Below are positions 1 through 10,639 of a stretch of DNA of 64,000 bases, piece after piece. The notes under the pieces are model-generated. The model ran no database searches and was not told where the DNA came from. It saw nothing but the letters and a program-made list of their open reading frames with translations. Each line of letters starts with the position of its first letter. The stretch's first letter is position 1. The position numbers and the translations under genes are program-made. Location of the stretch: NCBI GenBank assembly GCA_963995525.1, contig OZ023213.1, forward strand, positions 38,358,571-38,422,570. Reading direction: 5' to 3'. Source of the DNA: Escarpia spicata (Eukaryota; Annelida; Polychaeta; Sabellida; Siboglinidae).

Positions 1-756
1 TCTCAACTCCTTTCTGTGTGGTCCTGTTCTTCATATGTTAGGTATGTTTGGCGATGTCGCTTTTGATCTTTATCTGCCTCTTGCAGATGTGACCATTCCC
101 TCTAATACTTCCTATTGGAGTCTTGCTTGTATGCTAGTGTGGCCAACAATAATAGTTTGTAAGTATTTCTGTACTTGACTGACGAGTTGTATTTTAATCC
201 ATCGCGTACTCGTACCTGTGTACTTTTGGTATCGTCTGTCCAGCTTATAGCATTCCATTCCAGTCCCTATTTTTTTCTTATAGAAATAGTCCATAATCTA
301 CACTGCACAGTAACATGAACAAATTGGTGCAGGCTTTGAGAAGTATATTTTATTTGCCTTGAAACATAACCTAAAGTCCATCGCCAAAATAAACACATAA
401 TTACCTTCGCAACCTACAGAAGCTGACAATGTATACCATTTGTTGATGGTTGCTTTCCTGCAAAGATCTTGCTCATGGCAACGATGTTTACCTGCGTGCT
501 GTAGTGAGTAAATTTGCTTTGCCCATTTGAATATGTATTTACCTAGACAAATTGTACGACTGAGCTACTATAACATGGCATGTTATATGCACTAAATCAA
601 TATCTGAGGGTGAGTCTGCCTATCTGTCTTTCTGTCTGCCTGTTGTTACCTATGCATGGCTGCATGTCTTGGCCGATCCGAACGAAACTTTCCGTTATCC
701 GGGTGAGGGAGAAGACATAACTATGGATGATTGATGGCTGATATAATGTGAACCTA
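1..756. other. No gene recognised
   Basis: No ORF of convincing length, no RNA gene and no recognisable transposon motif is visible on either strand. A short TCTG-rich stretch lies near 610-645. I see nothing else in it. Confidence 0.5.
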
Positions 757-906
757 CTATTTTACCCGTCGTAGAATTACACGCTGACGATGTTTCGCGA
801 CGTTAAGCGTACATACATAACTTAGATCAATCGCATAAAAGCACGTATAACATTGTGAATAAGTATACATAACTAGCAAAATATACCCGTCCCCTGACGG
901 GGTGCC

Positions 907-1179
907 TTGGTAGTTGACTGTCGTGATAGCAATATTTACCAAATGTTAGAAAACACAGCATCGTTACATAAAGTGACATACACCAAGTCAGAGAGAAAGT
1001 TATGTTCACGTACATCAATAGGCCTTAGTCGTATTATTGCAGAATTATCAAATAATATTCGTACTGTTATGCTTTGGCTTGAGGGTAGACATATGCTGCG
1101 TTCACACACAGCAGAAGCGGTTTTACTAAATGACTTAACTTCACGTGTACGACAATTGCGTAGCTTGGAACAAATGTAG
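907..1179 (+). CDS. Unknown short ORF in a compact ORF block
   Basis: This 90-codon reading frame opens at a TTG and ends at a TAG. The translation is mixed in composition, not low complexity, and its second half looks helical and charged. Upstream in the same frame, back to about 760, the translation continues protein-like but is interrupted by TAG and TGA codons that could be decayed CAG and CGA codons. It is followed 25 bases later by another short ORF on the same strand. I recognise no family. It could be a relic of a viral or mobile-element gene, or chance. Confidence 0.25.
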   Translation: MVVDCRDSNIYQMLENTASLHKVTYTKSERKLCSRTSIGLSRIIAELSNNIRTVMLWLEGRHMLRSHTAEAVLLNDLTSRVRQLRSLEQM

Positions 1180-1204
1180 AAAGGACGCGTGGCGTTGCTA
1201 ACAA

Positions 1205-1417
1205 TTGTACGTTATAAACCGGTTTAAAGTTAAGTCTCATAAGATTTTCTCTGTGAACACGGCATTAAGCATTATTGTGCCAGCGTCTACTTCACGTTGC
1301 CATGTCCATGACACAGGGGTCGCTTTCCCAAAGTATTTGCCGCGTGCGGGTGGTTCCGCGATTAGGTTACGCTTTACGTATTACACGCACATTGTGTTTT
1401 ACGATCCGAACAACTGA
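1205..1417 (+). CDS. Unknown short ORF, second in the block
   Basis: This 70-codon frame is readable from a TTG and closes with TGA. It is rich in beta-branched and aromatic residues (for example RLRFTYYTHIVFYDP near the C-terminus), which suggests a folded beta-rich protein rather than noise. It follows the preceding ORF closely and is followed within 25 bases by a third. There is no ATG at its head, so either the start lies elsewhere or this is a relic. Family not recognised. Confidence 0.25.
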   Translation: MYVINRFKVKSHKIFSVNTALSIIVPASTSRCHVHDTGVAFPKYLPRAGGSAIRLRFTYYTHIVFYDPNN

Positions 1418-1441
1418 TTTACTCCATAAGAGGTGATAATT

Positions 1442-1630
1442 TTGACATATACGGGGTATTTTGAAAAACATATAGGTCTTACGTCCTATTCTAAGGATCG
1501 TAGATTAATCCCTGAAAGGTTGGCGCTCGAGGTTGAAGCCGTCTAAGAGGAAAACGTTAACCTACCCGCATACATACACACGCTCGATTATAAGTCGATA
1601 ACTACGCAGGGCAAGTATGATTGCAAATAA
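1442..1630 (+). pseudogene. Unknown short ORF with one internal TAA
   Basis: From a TTG at 1442 the frame gives 34 residues, then a TAA at 1544-1546, then 27 more residues to a TAA at 1628-1630. The two halves read as one protein-like sequence, and TAA is one transition from CAA (Gln). A purine-rich AAGAGGTG stands 6 bases before the TTG, at the spacing of a bacterial ribosome-binding site. That may be coincidence in this eukaryotic context. Family not recognised. Confidence 0.2.
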
Positions 1631-1715
1631 TCTCGCGGGCACACCACACGTCCGTGCTATCCTGCAACATAATAAAGACGTGGTTATCGAACGTAAAAGA
1701 GAGTTGATAAAATAA
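1617..1715 (+). CDS. Unknown 32-residue ORF, fourth in the block
   Basis: An ATG-initiated frame overlaps the end of the preceding relic by 14 bases and ends with TAA. The product is short and basic at its C-terminus (IERKRELIK). Its only support is the pattern of four successive, tightly spaced same-strand frames. No homologue recognised. Confidence 0.15.
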   Translation: MIANNLAGTPHVRAILQHNKDVVIERKRELIK

Positions 1716-2040
1716 ACGGATCGACGGACATAAAATGGTTAGATGTGGAACCTTTTTAATAACATTTATTTAAAAATAACTGAAAGTCTCTTACGTTTTC
1801 ACAACATGTCTGAAACACCGGGAACATTGTTTACACCAATCCATATATATTAATACAATATCTTTACTTAACACAGCGCAAGTTTTTCAAATAAACACTG
1901 GATTGCTTTACAGTGGGGTTCTCATACGCACACAGTCACTCATGATATACTTTGGTTAAAAAATAAAATTTAAATAAAATAAATCTGTTATGGTAAAATC
2001 AATCTCTACAATAAGTCATATGACGAAACGCAAATGTAGA

Positions 2041-2262
2041 GTCAGCCCTCACACATACGCACGCACGCACGCAAGAGCCCACGCACTTACGCACACACAC
2101 ACACACACACGCACACGCACACGCACACGCACACGCACACGCACACGCACACGCACACGCACACGCACACGCACACGCACACGCACACGCACACGCACAC
2201 GCACACGCACACGCACACGCACACGCACACGCACACGCACACACACACGCACACACACCCAC
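2041..2262. repeat. CA/CG-type microsatellite
   Basis: A long run of CACACG hexamers is flanked by CACG and CA dinucleotide repeats. All ORFs across it, in every frame, are repeat artefacts. Confidence 0.97.
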
Positions 2263-2753
2263 AGACATATTCATGAGCTAACTCCTAGAATGTTCTATGC
2301 AATGCTTTGCTAAGGGTTTTTCTCTGATGGTTTCTTGAACCGCACACGTTTAACTGTCCGACAGTATAGTTGAGGAATTTAGCGTTGCATTCAGTGATAA
2401 TTTACGATATGAAAACTCGTGTGAAATTTTGTTGTGGTCACCTCAGCGACTTTGTGGAACATTCTGCCCGATGACGGATGCACTTTCTATATTTTAGTCA
2501 CATTTAAACATTTGTAGTTCCTCATAAATTAATGTATCTTATTGTTTTAATCCCATTCTTCTAGTTACTTATTTATTTGATAATTGCCATTTAAATACAT
2601 TAGTTTAATTACATTCTAAATGTAGAACTATTATACCTACAGGTACCATAATTCTACATGTTACTCTTATATCCATTGAGCTCTAATTAAAATAACTATA
2701 TTAGTATATTTATGTATTTACAGTATCTTTGTATTTTCGTTTGTATTGTACTT
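2263..2753. other. No gene recognised
   Basis: AT-rich sequence between the microsatellite and the SINE. I see nothing coding or structured in it. Confidence 0.5.
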
Positions 2754-3064
2754 GGAGGCCAGTGGCGCAGTGCCTCGTGCACCGGCCTCTCAATCGCTAA
2801 AGAACCCGGGTTCGAATCATATGCTGCTGTGTCGAACTTCGGGCAAATGCGCTGTTTTAGTTCTCTCAGCTGTATGAATGAGTACATGTCTATATACAGT
2901 GGTGGATATTTATGTACGAATAGTCTTGCAGCGTGGCTGAATGCTTATGAGATAAGACGAGATGGTGTTGGATTGAACTGTTCTGCCAGGGAGTTATGTG
3001 TAAAGCGCTTTGAGTAGTCCTGAGGACTGGATGCTGCGCTATTTAAGAACTTAGCTTTTTAACT
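2754..3064 (+). mobile_element. tRNA-headed SINE, full-length copy
   Basis: The head has a Pol III A box (TGGCGCAGTG, about 2763) and a B box (GGTTCGAATC, about 2809), as in a tRNA. The body shares several blocks with other copies in this window: the AGCTGTATGAATGAGTAC block, a GTGGCTGAATGCTT block, GTAAAGCGCTTTGAG, and the end block CCTGAGGACTGGATGCTGCG followed by CTATTTAAGAACTTA. Related copies lie at 11.3, 15.6, 17.6, 30.0 (reverse) and 50.0 kb. This is the best reference copy here. Confidence 0.85.
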
Positions 3065-3600
3065 TTTTAGAAGCATTTAACATAACGCAACATAACATTA
3101 CAATCCATCCACAGGCATGCTGTTTGACTATGTGACGATAGATGTATCAGTGGGGCAATATTCACCACAGGGACAAAGGATCCTATAATTGACCCCAAGG
3201 TGTCAAACTCTCCCAGACAGTGACAGCACAATGCACAAGTGCTTGACTATGTGTATACAGCTATTAGTTGAACATGGCCTCAAGATAGGTTCCAAATAAT
3301 GTTGATGACATTAGTATTAGCATGAAAACTGCTGCAATTTCAGTGTTATTTGTAAAATAAAATACCAATGACCCATTTTATTTTTTGAATTACACTTTAT
3401 TTGCAACAACTGTTTATAATGTATCACCTTCATTTTTTAAGAATAAAATCAGCACATCAGATCCACTAGGATTAAACTGATGTAAAGAAATGTCATGAGG
3501 TTGCGTGATTTTATTAGTTTGTCAACAGGACAAAACATAATGTGTTTTGAACACAATGTTTAACATGTAATGTTTAATGTAATGTATATGTTATCTCTAA
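3065..3600. other. No gene recognised
   Basis: AT-rich DNA with no supported ORF. I see nothing in it. Confidence 0.5.
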
Positions 3601-4530
3601 CTAGCTGAGTTACCCGGCGTTGTCCGGGGGAAAGACAGTCATATACATCTTCAAATTATTTGCATTGAAATCTACAAAAAGTATTGCTGACATAATTATG
3701 AATAGTGAAAATAGACCAAAGTTCAAATGCCCAACATTTGATTTCCAGACACCCGAAACCCTTCCCAAATGTTTCCTGCCTACCCACATTAATACATTTT
3801 GATTGATCACTAGCCCAGTGCTTAGGACCACCTTTTGCCAGAAATCGCACGCGCTCAACCGTGTAACTGACGTAACCAGCAACAGGCAGCTGGGTTACGC
3901 GTCCTGAATTGTGTAACGTTACTAACATAAAAACTAATACTTTTGTCTGCTTACGCCCAGTGACACATTTATAATCGAATAATTACATGTACAATGATAT
4001 AGAAAAACATTAAATTCCGTGGCTGGAACTCCACGAATTGTTGCAGTGTGTTGTTTGCCAGAAGCAGCAGAGCTCACGGGGCTGACGCGGCGACCAGCGA
4101 CAGATAGACCTGGTACATGTTAAATGCTGAAGATTTTCACACGTCAATAACTTAAAAACTATTCAAAATGTCTGTATCCATCCAGCGACATATTTATAGA
4201 TGACATAATTATCTTTATAATGATATTGAAAAACAGTAATTTCCGTAGCTGGAACTCCACCAACTGCCCCCCAAGTTCTCCACTCCCCCAACAGCCCCCC
4301 AAGTTCTCCACTCCCCCGGACGAATTTCAAAAATGTCTAAGTGTATGAACCTTGCCAATGGTTCCGGTATGTCACATGCACATTTTCAGCCCGATACATG
4401 CAAAACTGACGGAGACGTGGGTGCACATATAAAACATAGAACGAACTGTTAAATAATATAGATAGTAGGCGGGTGTGAGTGATACTATACACTTCAAACC
4501 AATAGATTATAACCCTCCAAACATTCTCCA
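3601..4530. repeat. Decayed dispersed element with an internal tandem duplication
   Basis: The segment opens with a GC-rich hairpin-forming motif (CCCGGCGTTGTCCGGG, about 3612). It then holds two diverged copies, about 225 bp apart, of a block ending CTGGAACTCCAC (about 4020-4035 and 4247-4260), each preceded by a similar ATTTATA...AATGATAT...GAAAAACA stretch. A short CCCCCAAGTTCTCCACTCCC duplication follows near 4267-4317. It looks like a non-autonomous repeat. Overlapping ORFs on both strands show no domain. Confidence 0.5.
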
Positions 4531-5045
4531 ACTGTACTCAATTTGATGATGGGCACATAAGTGTTAACGTTAGCATGAATTGCAGTATTTAACTACAATA
4601 TATGTTTTGCTCAGATGCATGGGAAATATTTAGATAAAGTTAAATTGTTTACACTTTAAATGTTTGATACTCACACAAATAGGTGCACAACAAATTATGT
4701 TAAAACAACCTCTGCAGTTGTATTTCTCAGCAGTCTTTGGTTATATACTCAGCCACGCACAAACCTGTTCTTTCGCAACATATCAAACCCACTTATAAAT
4801 ATGCTATATCAGCTGTAACAAAAATTAGTTAGTTATGGCGAAACCACTGGTCACCAAAAAGAGAAGTAATAAAAGGTTGTACTGTAAAAATATATACACA
4901 ATTTTTATGACGATTACATTGAGCATGTCATTGAAAATGCTATGCTATTTACCAATCAGAGTGATCGCTAAAACAATCCAGAAACAAAAAAATATTGATG
5001 TCTTTGCCAATTTTGTAGGTAAATATTCCAAAATAACACTCTTAT

Positions 5046-5046
<1 letters not shown>
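4531..5046. other. AT-rich, no gene recognised
   Basis: One 70-codon Lys/Ile-rich frame (4835-5047, +) is open, but it has the composition expected by chance in AT-rich DNA. No other structure seen. Confidence 0.5.

Positions 5047-5092
<46 letters not shown>
5047..5092. repeat. TA microsatellite
   Basis: An alternating TA run with one interruption (TATGTATA). Confidence 0.95.
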
Positions 5093-5095
5093 TGG

Positions 5096-5640
5096 CGTGT
5101 CGTTTTCTACCATCACTTTGTCTTCGAAATATTCATTTTCAGACTTTGTATTTCACTTTAATCAGCCAGCTCCTGTAGCATTTTTTAGTAGTTCTTGCGG
5201 TATAGTAAGCACATGTTTATGTCGTCGGCGAAGCGAAGATGACTGAGATATTCGCCGTCTATCATCAAGCCACTGGTTTCCCATGACAGTCTTCCGGATA
5301 TGCTTTCGAGTGTTGCTTGTGCGAAATAGTGTCACCTTGTCGTACTCCTGTCTAGATGTTGATATTGCTGCTTTCTTTGTGTAAGTGGACTGTCATCTAA
5401 CTGGTGGTGTAGATGTCTTTCAGCAGTTCGGTGTACACCTCTTCTACAGCCTGTTCTTGACGCGAGGTCAATATTGCTTGAGTTTGCACCGAGTCGAAAG
5501 CCTTCTCGTAGTCGACGAACGCAATGCACAGCGGGATCACTTCTCCTTCAGTTGGTTTTTGATGTGGACGTGGTCTGTCGTTGAGTACTTGCTTCTGAAT
5601 CATGCATGCTGTCGTGGTTGCTTTTCATTGCGTGCCTTCT
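5096..5640 (-). mobile_element. RTE-type LINE reverse transcriptase relic
   Basis: On the minus strand, 5397-5603 translates with the RT motif CIAFVDYEKAFDSVQ, the first catalytic-Asp block as it appears in RTE/BovB-like elements. After a frameshift the VRQGDTIS block follows near 5330. Further on, in another frame, comes EYLSHLRFADDI at about 5220-5255, which carries the FADD catalytic motif of this clade, then a TK-like block near 5125. Frameshifts and stops make it non-functional. Both ends are truncated; the TA repeat lies at the downstream edge. Confidence 0.8.
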
Positions 5641-5672
5641 GTAGCCTATTCGTTAGTTAGTTAGTTACTTAG
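5640..5672. repeat. TTAG tetranucleotide repeat
   Basis: A short run of imperfect TTAG units (TTAGTTAGTTAGTTAC). Confidence 0.85.
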
Positions 5673-5825
5673 TTAGTTACCCACACATGATAAGAACTTG
5701 CCCTTCCTTACCCTTGTGTCAACCACATTCTGACCTCTTTCCTTGCATTCTAAATGTCCATGTATTGTGATTTGCATCAACGCCTGGAGATGCAGGCCAA
5801 TTGGGTATATATGTATATTCGTGTT

Positions 5826-6036
<211 letters not shown>

Positions 6037-6652
6037 GTTTCCGGATGTTCGAATGGGATTTTGAATTCGTGCACCTATCCAGCGTTAGCATGAACTGCAG
6101 TTACGCTGAAATGAAGCAAAACGTTTTTGTAAAAGGTAAATCACAGAGCCGCATTCTTCGAGTGCCATATCATAGCAATGATTGATGAGCTTCTGCACAA
6201 AAACCCGGTGTGCGATTTCACTTGTCCTGTAATGGCGGGATAACTACATACCTGATGACGTTAACTACAACAAATACCTGCTCTCGTGCACTTATTTAAA
6301 GATGCTCAATCATTTCGATTTTTGTGCTCCTCACGTGTCAGACTAATTTCACGAAACGTAAACGTATCAAGTATTCATTATTGATATATTGGTTCATTTG
6401 TACGTATGCTTTACTTCGTTTAGTGAAATTAACAGACAAACAATAACATGATTTTCGGTTAGTCCTAACCGAATATCAAGACATATATCTGAACGTGGAT
6501 AGATAGACCTCTCGTGTAATAGTCACGTGAACGGGAATATGCGGCGACATCGGCCTTTGACCCCACCTTTCGGTGCCTGGATTCAGTCAACATTGCGTAT
6601 TTACGAGTCGCAATCCATTTTTTGTACAAGTGATAGCTCGATAATTTTATCT

Positions 6653-6870
6653 GCGATGAAAGGACGCCCACGGACTGTCACCAACTCGGCTAAAAAGAGG
6701 GTGAGAGCGGAAAGACAAAGAGAGTATCCGCGTACAAAGGTGTACATTGGAAAGGTTGTGGATTTGTGAAACCGAACGAAAAAAACGGCTGGCGTGAAAA
6801 GTGATGCAGCATTCGCCAAGTTTCTTCTGGACAGATTAGTATTATTGAAGTTATCAGCAAGCACACACAC
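6653..6870 (+). pseudogene. Relic of a repeated conserved N-terminal region, split by TGA
   Basis: From the ATG at about 6655 the translation starts MKGRPRTVTNSAKKRVRAE and continues to TKVYIGKVVDL, where a TGA (6767-6769) interrupts. In the same frame it goes on NRTKKTAGVKSDAAFAKFLLD. A basic head, then an R-T-x-V-x-I-G block, an aromatic position and G-x-K-[ST]-DA-x-FA-x-FLLD resemble the start of many uncharacterised multi-copy proteins in invertebrate genomes, where Trp usually stands at the position of the TGA. That comparison is from memory and I cannot confirm it. No continuation is seen downstream, so this looks like a dead or partial copy. Confidence 0.35.
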
Positions 6871-6954
6871 ACATCACACACACGACTGTGTATTCAATAG
6901 ATGGAACAGCCAAAACAAAGCTGTCATCGTCCGCCATCTTAATTCCATCTTTGA

Positions 6955-7225
6955 TCGACGTTCCGCGACGTTCCATCGCACATGAATATACATTATTGTA
7001 GATATTATGACTATTGATGGACATGTTATATTATATAAATAGTTAACTATTTGCGAAGTATCAGTATCATGCGAAGCACACACCGAATGGTAGATGAACT
7101 TAAAAATCCGCTCCATCGACGTTCCGCGACGTTTCATCGACGTTCCATCAATCCATGGCGTTCCATCGCAAATTGATATACAGTAATGTAGATATTATGC
7201 CTTCATATTTAAGGACATGTCATAT
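6955..7225. repeat. Duplicated GACGTTCC-rich segment
   Basis: The block CGACGTTCCGCGACGTT, followed by CATCGCA, a TGATATACA-like stretch and GTAGATATTATG, occurs at about 6957-7015 and again, with an extra ACGTTCCATC copy, at about 7117-7200. Each is followed by GGACATGT..ATATTATAT. This is a tandem duplication of roughly 165 bp. Confidence 0.75.
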
Positions 7226-7330
7226 TATATCAATATCAAATCAAATCAAAATACCTTTATTGTCCCTCATGGGGAAATTCTTTTGTGTTGTTCGCTATTT
7301 AAGAACGCAATAAATAAATAAATTAATAAA
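7226..7330 (-). mobile_element. LINE 3' end fragment abutting a SINE-like tail
   Basis: Read on the minus strand, it ends CATGAGGGACAATAAAGG, then TATTTTGATTTGATTTG. The same pentamer tail closes the L2-like LINE at 58.95 kb. The right-hand part (CTATTTAAGAACGC then AATA repeats) matches the 3' end of the tRNA-SINE family on the plus strand. The junction suggests a short LINE fragment beside or joined to a SINE tail. Confidence 0.55.
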
Positions 7331-7370
7331 TAAGTACACATGTGTAACTGAGAACACTGATTCAATGAAT

Positions 7371-7762
7371 TACATATGATTAAAATAGAATGGCACAGAA
7401 CAATCAGCCAGTTGTTAGGAAACATAATTTACACTTACATATCACAGCCATCAGTACAGGAACAAGTTCATCATCACATATGTTATTTAACTAGGTGGAA
7501 TACAGTGCAATTACATATGATTAAAATAAAACAGCACAGAACAATCAGCCATTTGCTAGGAAACATAATTTACACTTACATATCACAGCCATCAGTACAG
7601 GACCAAGTTCATCATCACATATGTTATTTAACTAGGTGGAATACAGTGCACTTACATATGATTAAAATAAAATAGCACAGAACAATCAGCCAGTTGTTAG
7701 GAAGCATCCTTTACACTTACATATCACAGCCATCAGTACAGGAACAAAAGAACAAGTTCATA
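7371..7762. repeat. Tandem repeat, 141-bp unit, about 2.7 copies
   Basis: Units begin at 7371, 7512 and 7653 (TACATATGATTAAAATA...). They are nearly identical through GGCACAGAACAATCAGCCA, the TTACACTTACATATCACAGC block and CATCAGTACAGGA. The third copy breaks off after the CATCAGTACAGGA block. The 99-codon ORF across it is a product of the repeat. Confidence 0.95.
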
Positions 7763-8690
7763 TTTAACTATGCATAATATAATACATAATACGGTAATTA
7801 CCCATAATACAACCGTAGACCCAATGGATATTCACACTTTCCTTCAATCACTGACTGACACTGGCTGGACATTTGAGACTAATAAAATCGAATGCCTAAA
7901 ATAATTGCTTGGATCTAACTATAAGAACTTGCTTTCTTGGATGTCAGTTGAAACTTGAGTCACTGGCTGCTTGTAGTGTGCACTTTGATCATCAAAGCTA
8001 GTTACATTTACTGACAGAAGATCAGTGACAATCATCTCAGGAATCACATAATACCCAGTAAAACACAGCTACCAATTGAACTTTACCCATGCCTACTCAA
8101 TAGCAGTATGATACTATGAGTTTGACTACCATGTTTTGTATGATATAAATATATCTTTACTTGCCTTCAATAATGTAGAATACAAAATAACACTTCTTTA
8201 CTGTTTTTCCATGTGTGATGTACAACATTGAATGCTGATTGTAATAAAATATAAATTTAATAATCTTGTATTTTGTAAATTTAAAGAGTAGTAATAATTT
8301 ATGATTTATGTAGAGAATGCTAAACATTTATATGTATTTTGTGACCGTAATAGTCTACATATGTTACCAGTGGGTAAACGCCCCAAATTGCATGTAGTAT
8401 GTATAGAAGTATGTATATAAAGAAAAGTTTATAAGTTACATTTCTGAAAAGTGTGGAATATGTATACACATTGATAGAGATCTTCTAGGCCTCTATGCTA
8501 ACCTTAGTTTGATAGGGAGCAAGAAAACAAGTACACCGGGTGCATGAACATAGGAGGAAAATATATTTTATTATTTCTGACAGTTATTTAAATAGCCTGG
8601 ATATTATGTTGATGTGTTATACTACGCTGTCCATTTTGAGGGGTAGTAGTACTATTACAAAATGTCAAATTTAACAAATTTTGGCCATTC
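7763..8690. other. No gene recognised
   Basis: AT-rich DNA. No ORF, RNA gene or recognisable mobile element is visible. Confidence 0.5.
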
Positions 8691-8714
8691 CACTTTATGC
8701 CTTCACTTGAGTTT

Positions 8715-8895
8715 CACCACAAATATATGCAAATGACATCCACACCAATCCAGCCACACAGACAACAACCGCTGCATTGGCTCTATCGAGTATCAGTGGT
8801 CGTCGCAGTAAAACCAGCTCACTGTCAGGTATTCAATCTCTTCCTGAGGCTGGGTGCAGCTCTGAACCCTTACAACCAATGTCAGTTTAAGTAAT
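8715..8895 (+). other. Exon-like segment, copy 1 of a diverged duplication
   Basis: One frame (about 8735-8890) reads LSSISGRRSKTSSLSGIQS followed by LPEAGCSSE, and ends at a TAA at 8888. The equivalent stretch at 10.2 kb reads LSSISGRSKGSSLSGVQS then LPEAGCSSG. Several of the differences preserve the residue (Ile/Val, third-base changes), so the pair may have been coding. The similarity continues weakly beyond the frame on both sides. No family recognised. Confidence 0.4.
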
Positions 8896-9305
8896 GGTAT
8901 TAATGTACTGTTATGTTCTGGTTTGACCAGTCTAATGTGTGTACAATTATTCCATCTTTGTATGATAGGGTGGTTATCAAACTGTCAACTACATAGCACA
9001 TTTCATTTGCAGTTCATTTTTTTAACTTAATTTTCTTTTTATTTCATTTGTAATGTTTGTATTGCAAACATAAATGTGTATATACAATGCAAGTAAATAC
9101 ACGTGACACAATATAGCCAAGCCTCAGTGATTGTCATTTCATAATAATTATTCTTATGCTGGGGCACAGATCTGCTAAAGGCTGCAACTGCTCCAATGTT
9201 AATGTTACATCACATGACATTTTATCTCTATAATCACCTGCTTGTTTGCACAGCACAAGATGCTTATGTTCAGTTACTGATTTGTATCTTTGAATGTATA
9301 TTTTA

Positions 9306-9414
<109 letters not shown>

Positions 9415-9737
9415 CAGAAATCAAGATAACTTAATTTGACCTGTTTAAACATACAATGAGTGGATTTATTTTAATAATACGTAAGGTTGGGGAGACTCTT
9501 AATGAGACATATGATATAATTTCGCTAGTAGTAGTACTATCAGTGAAAAATTGCAAAACTTTATTTATTTTATATTTTTTGAATAAAATTACGTTGTGAC
9601 TTTATTTCCCGTGACCTTCTTTCCAGCCCACTTATGTTCTACCTGCATTTACAGGTAGTTAATTATGCTGGCAATTGGATGGTGCACAATCCAAATTGTT
9701 TCACATTGTTGGCTATGACACTTGTAAATTGTCTATT

Positions 9738-9796
9738 TGTTTGTTATATACTACAATTTTACAATAATAATGTAAAATTGTAGTATATAACAAACA
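9738..9796. repeat. Perfect inverted repeat (26-bp arms, 7-bp loop)
   Basis: The left arm 9738-9763 (TTTGTTATATACTACAATT... on to TTACA) is the exact reverse complement of 9771-9796. The loop is ATAATAA. With no mismatches the RNA would form a stable hairpin. It is AT-rich and has no recognisable neighbours, so it may be a small foldback element or a cruciform. Confidence 0.95.
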
Positions 9797-10129
9797 CAAG
9801 TTATTATTGTATATATTATATACAATACTAACTTTGCCACTCTCATATCATTTATTGTAATTTGTTCACAACTAGGCAAATGACCTTTTCACACTTGAGT
9901 GCTGGGCAAATGACCATTGGGCATATTATCGTGCAAAATATTTTTACATATTAATGAAATTAAAACGTTTACAAGTTACACACCACATAAACACACACAT
10001 ACATATTTACATATACATCCATATATAATATTATAAAATATTATATATTTACGCGTAGTAGTGCTGTCAAACCATGTTCACCTTCACAAGTAATCTGACT
10101 CATTCCATATTCCAATTCATGACTTTGTT

Positions 10130-10310
10130 TGACAGCTTCAACACAAAGGCGCGAACTACCTCGACACCACTGCAGCCATCACATATGACAAGATCTGTGG
10201 TGGTTCTATCAAGCATCAGTGGTCGTAGCAAAGGCAGCTCACTGTCAGGTGTCCAGTCACTTCCTGAGGCTGGATGCAGCTCAGGACAGTAAGTAAACGT
10301 AAGTATTAAT
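10130..10310 (+). other. Exon-like segment, copy 2, with a splice-donor-like end
   Basis: The frame from 10074 reads on to LSSISGRSKGSSLSGVQS and LPEAGCSSG. Just after it stands ACA|GTAAGTA (10289-10295), which fits a 5' splice site. The homologous copy at 8.7 kb has lost that site. This looks like one exon, or a duplicated exon pair, of an unrecognised Ser-rich protein. It could equally be part of an unknown repeat. Confidence 0.35.
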
Positions 10311-10433
10311 TGCTGCTGATATGCAAACGTAATATATATATATACATAAATCATAGCATAACATTTGGAAGATATGCAAACATGTGTGTTTGGTTGTTTT
10401 TATAGTACAGTTACACCATCTTTGAAAATGTTT

Positions 10434-10620
10434 CAACAGCACCCCCCCCCCCTCCGTCTTCCGATATCACTACTCCAGCCGAGACAGCAGAGCGGCTGAA
10501 GTTATAGTTATAGCGGCTCGGTAGCAAATGTTTTACTACACCAATTTAGACTACACCATTTGGTTCGGCCGCCGGTGGAAGTTTTTGTTCCCCCAGACTC
10601 GATTTCTGGATCCACCCCTG
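10434..10620 (+). mobile_element. Partial non-autonomous DNA element (GGATCC-ended family)
   Basis: It contains a C-run, then CTCCGTCTTCCGATATCA, an AGCGGCTGAAG block, CGGCCGCCGGTGG and the end CTGGATCCACCCCTG. The copy at 41.1-41.3 kb has the same order (CACTGTCTTCCAATATCA ... CTGGATCCGCCCCT). The 5' half is missing here. Confidence 0.65.
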
Positions 10621-10639
10621 TATGTGATAGTTTGGTTGT

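Noticed and set aside
1990..2313. Long Thr/Arg, Cys/Ala and Val/Arg ORFs
   Set aside because: They are translations of the CACACG microsatellite in different frames and strands.
2763..2830. Functional tRNA gene
   Set aside because: A and B boxes are there, but the sequence does not close into a tRNA cloverleaf with a matching acceptor stem that I can see, and it continues into the SINE body.
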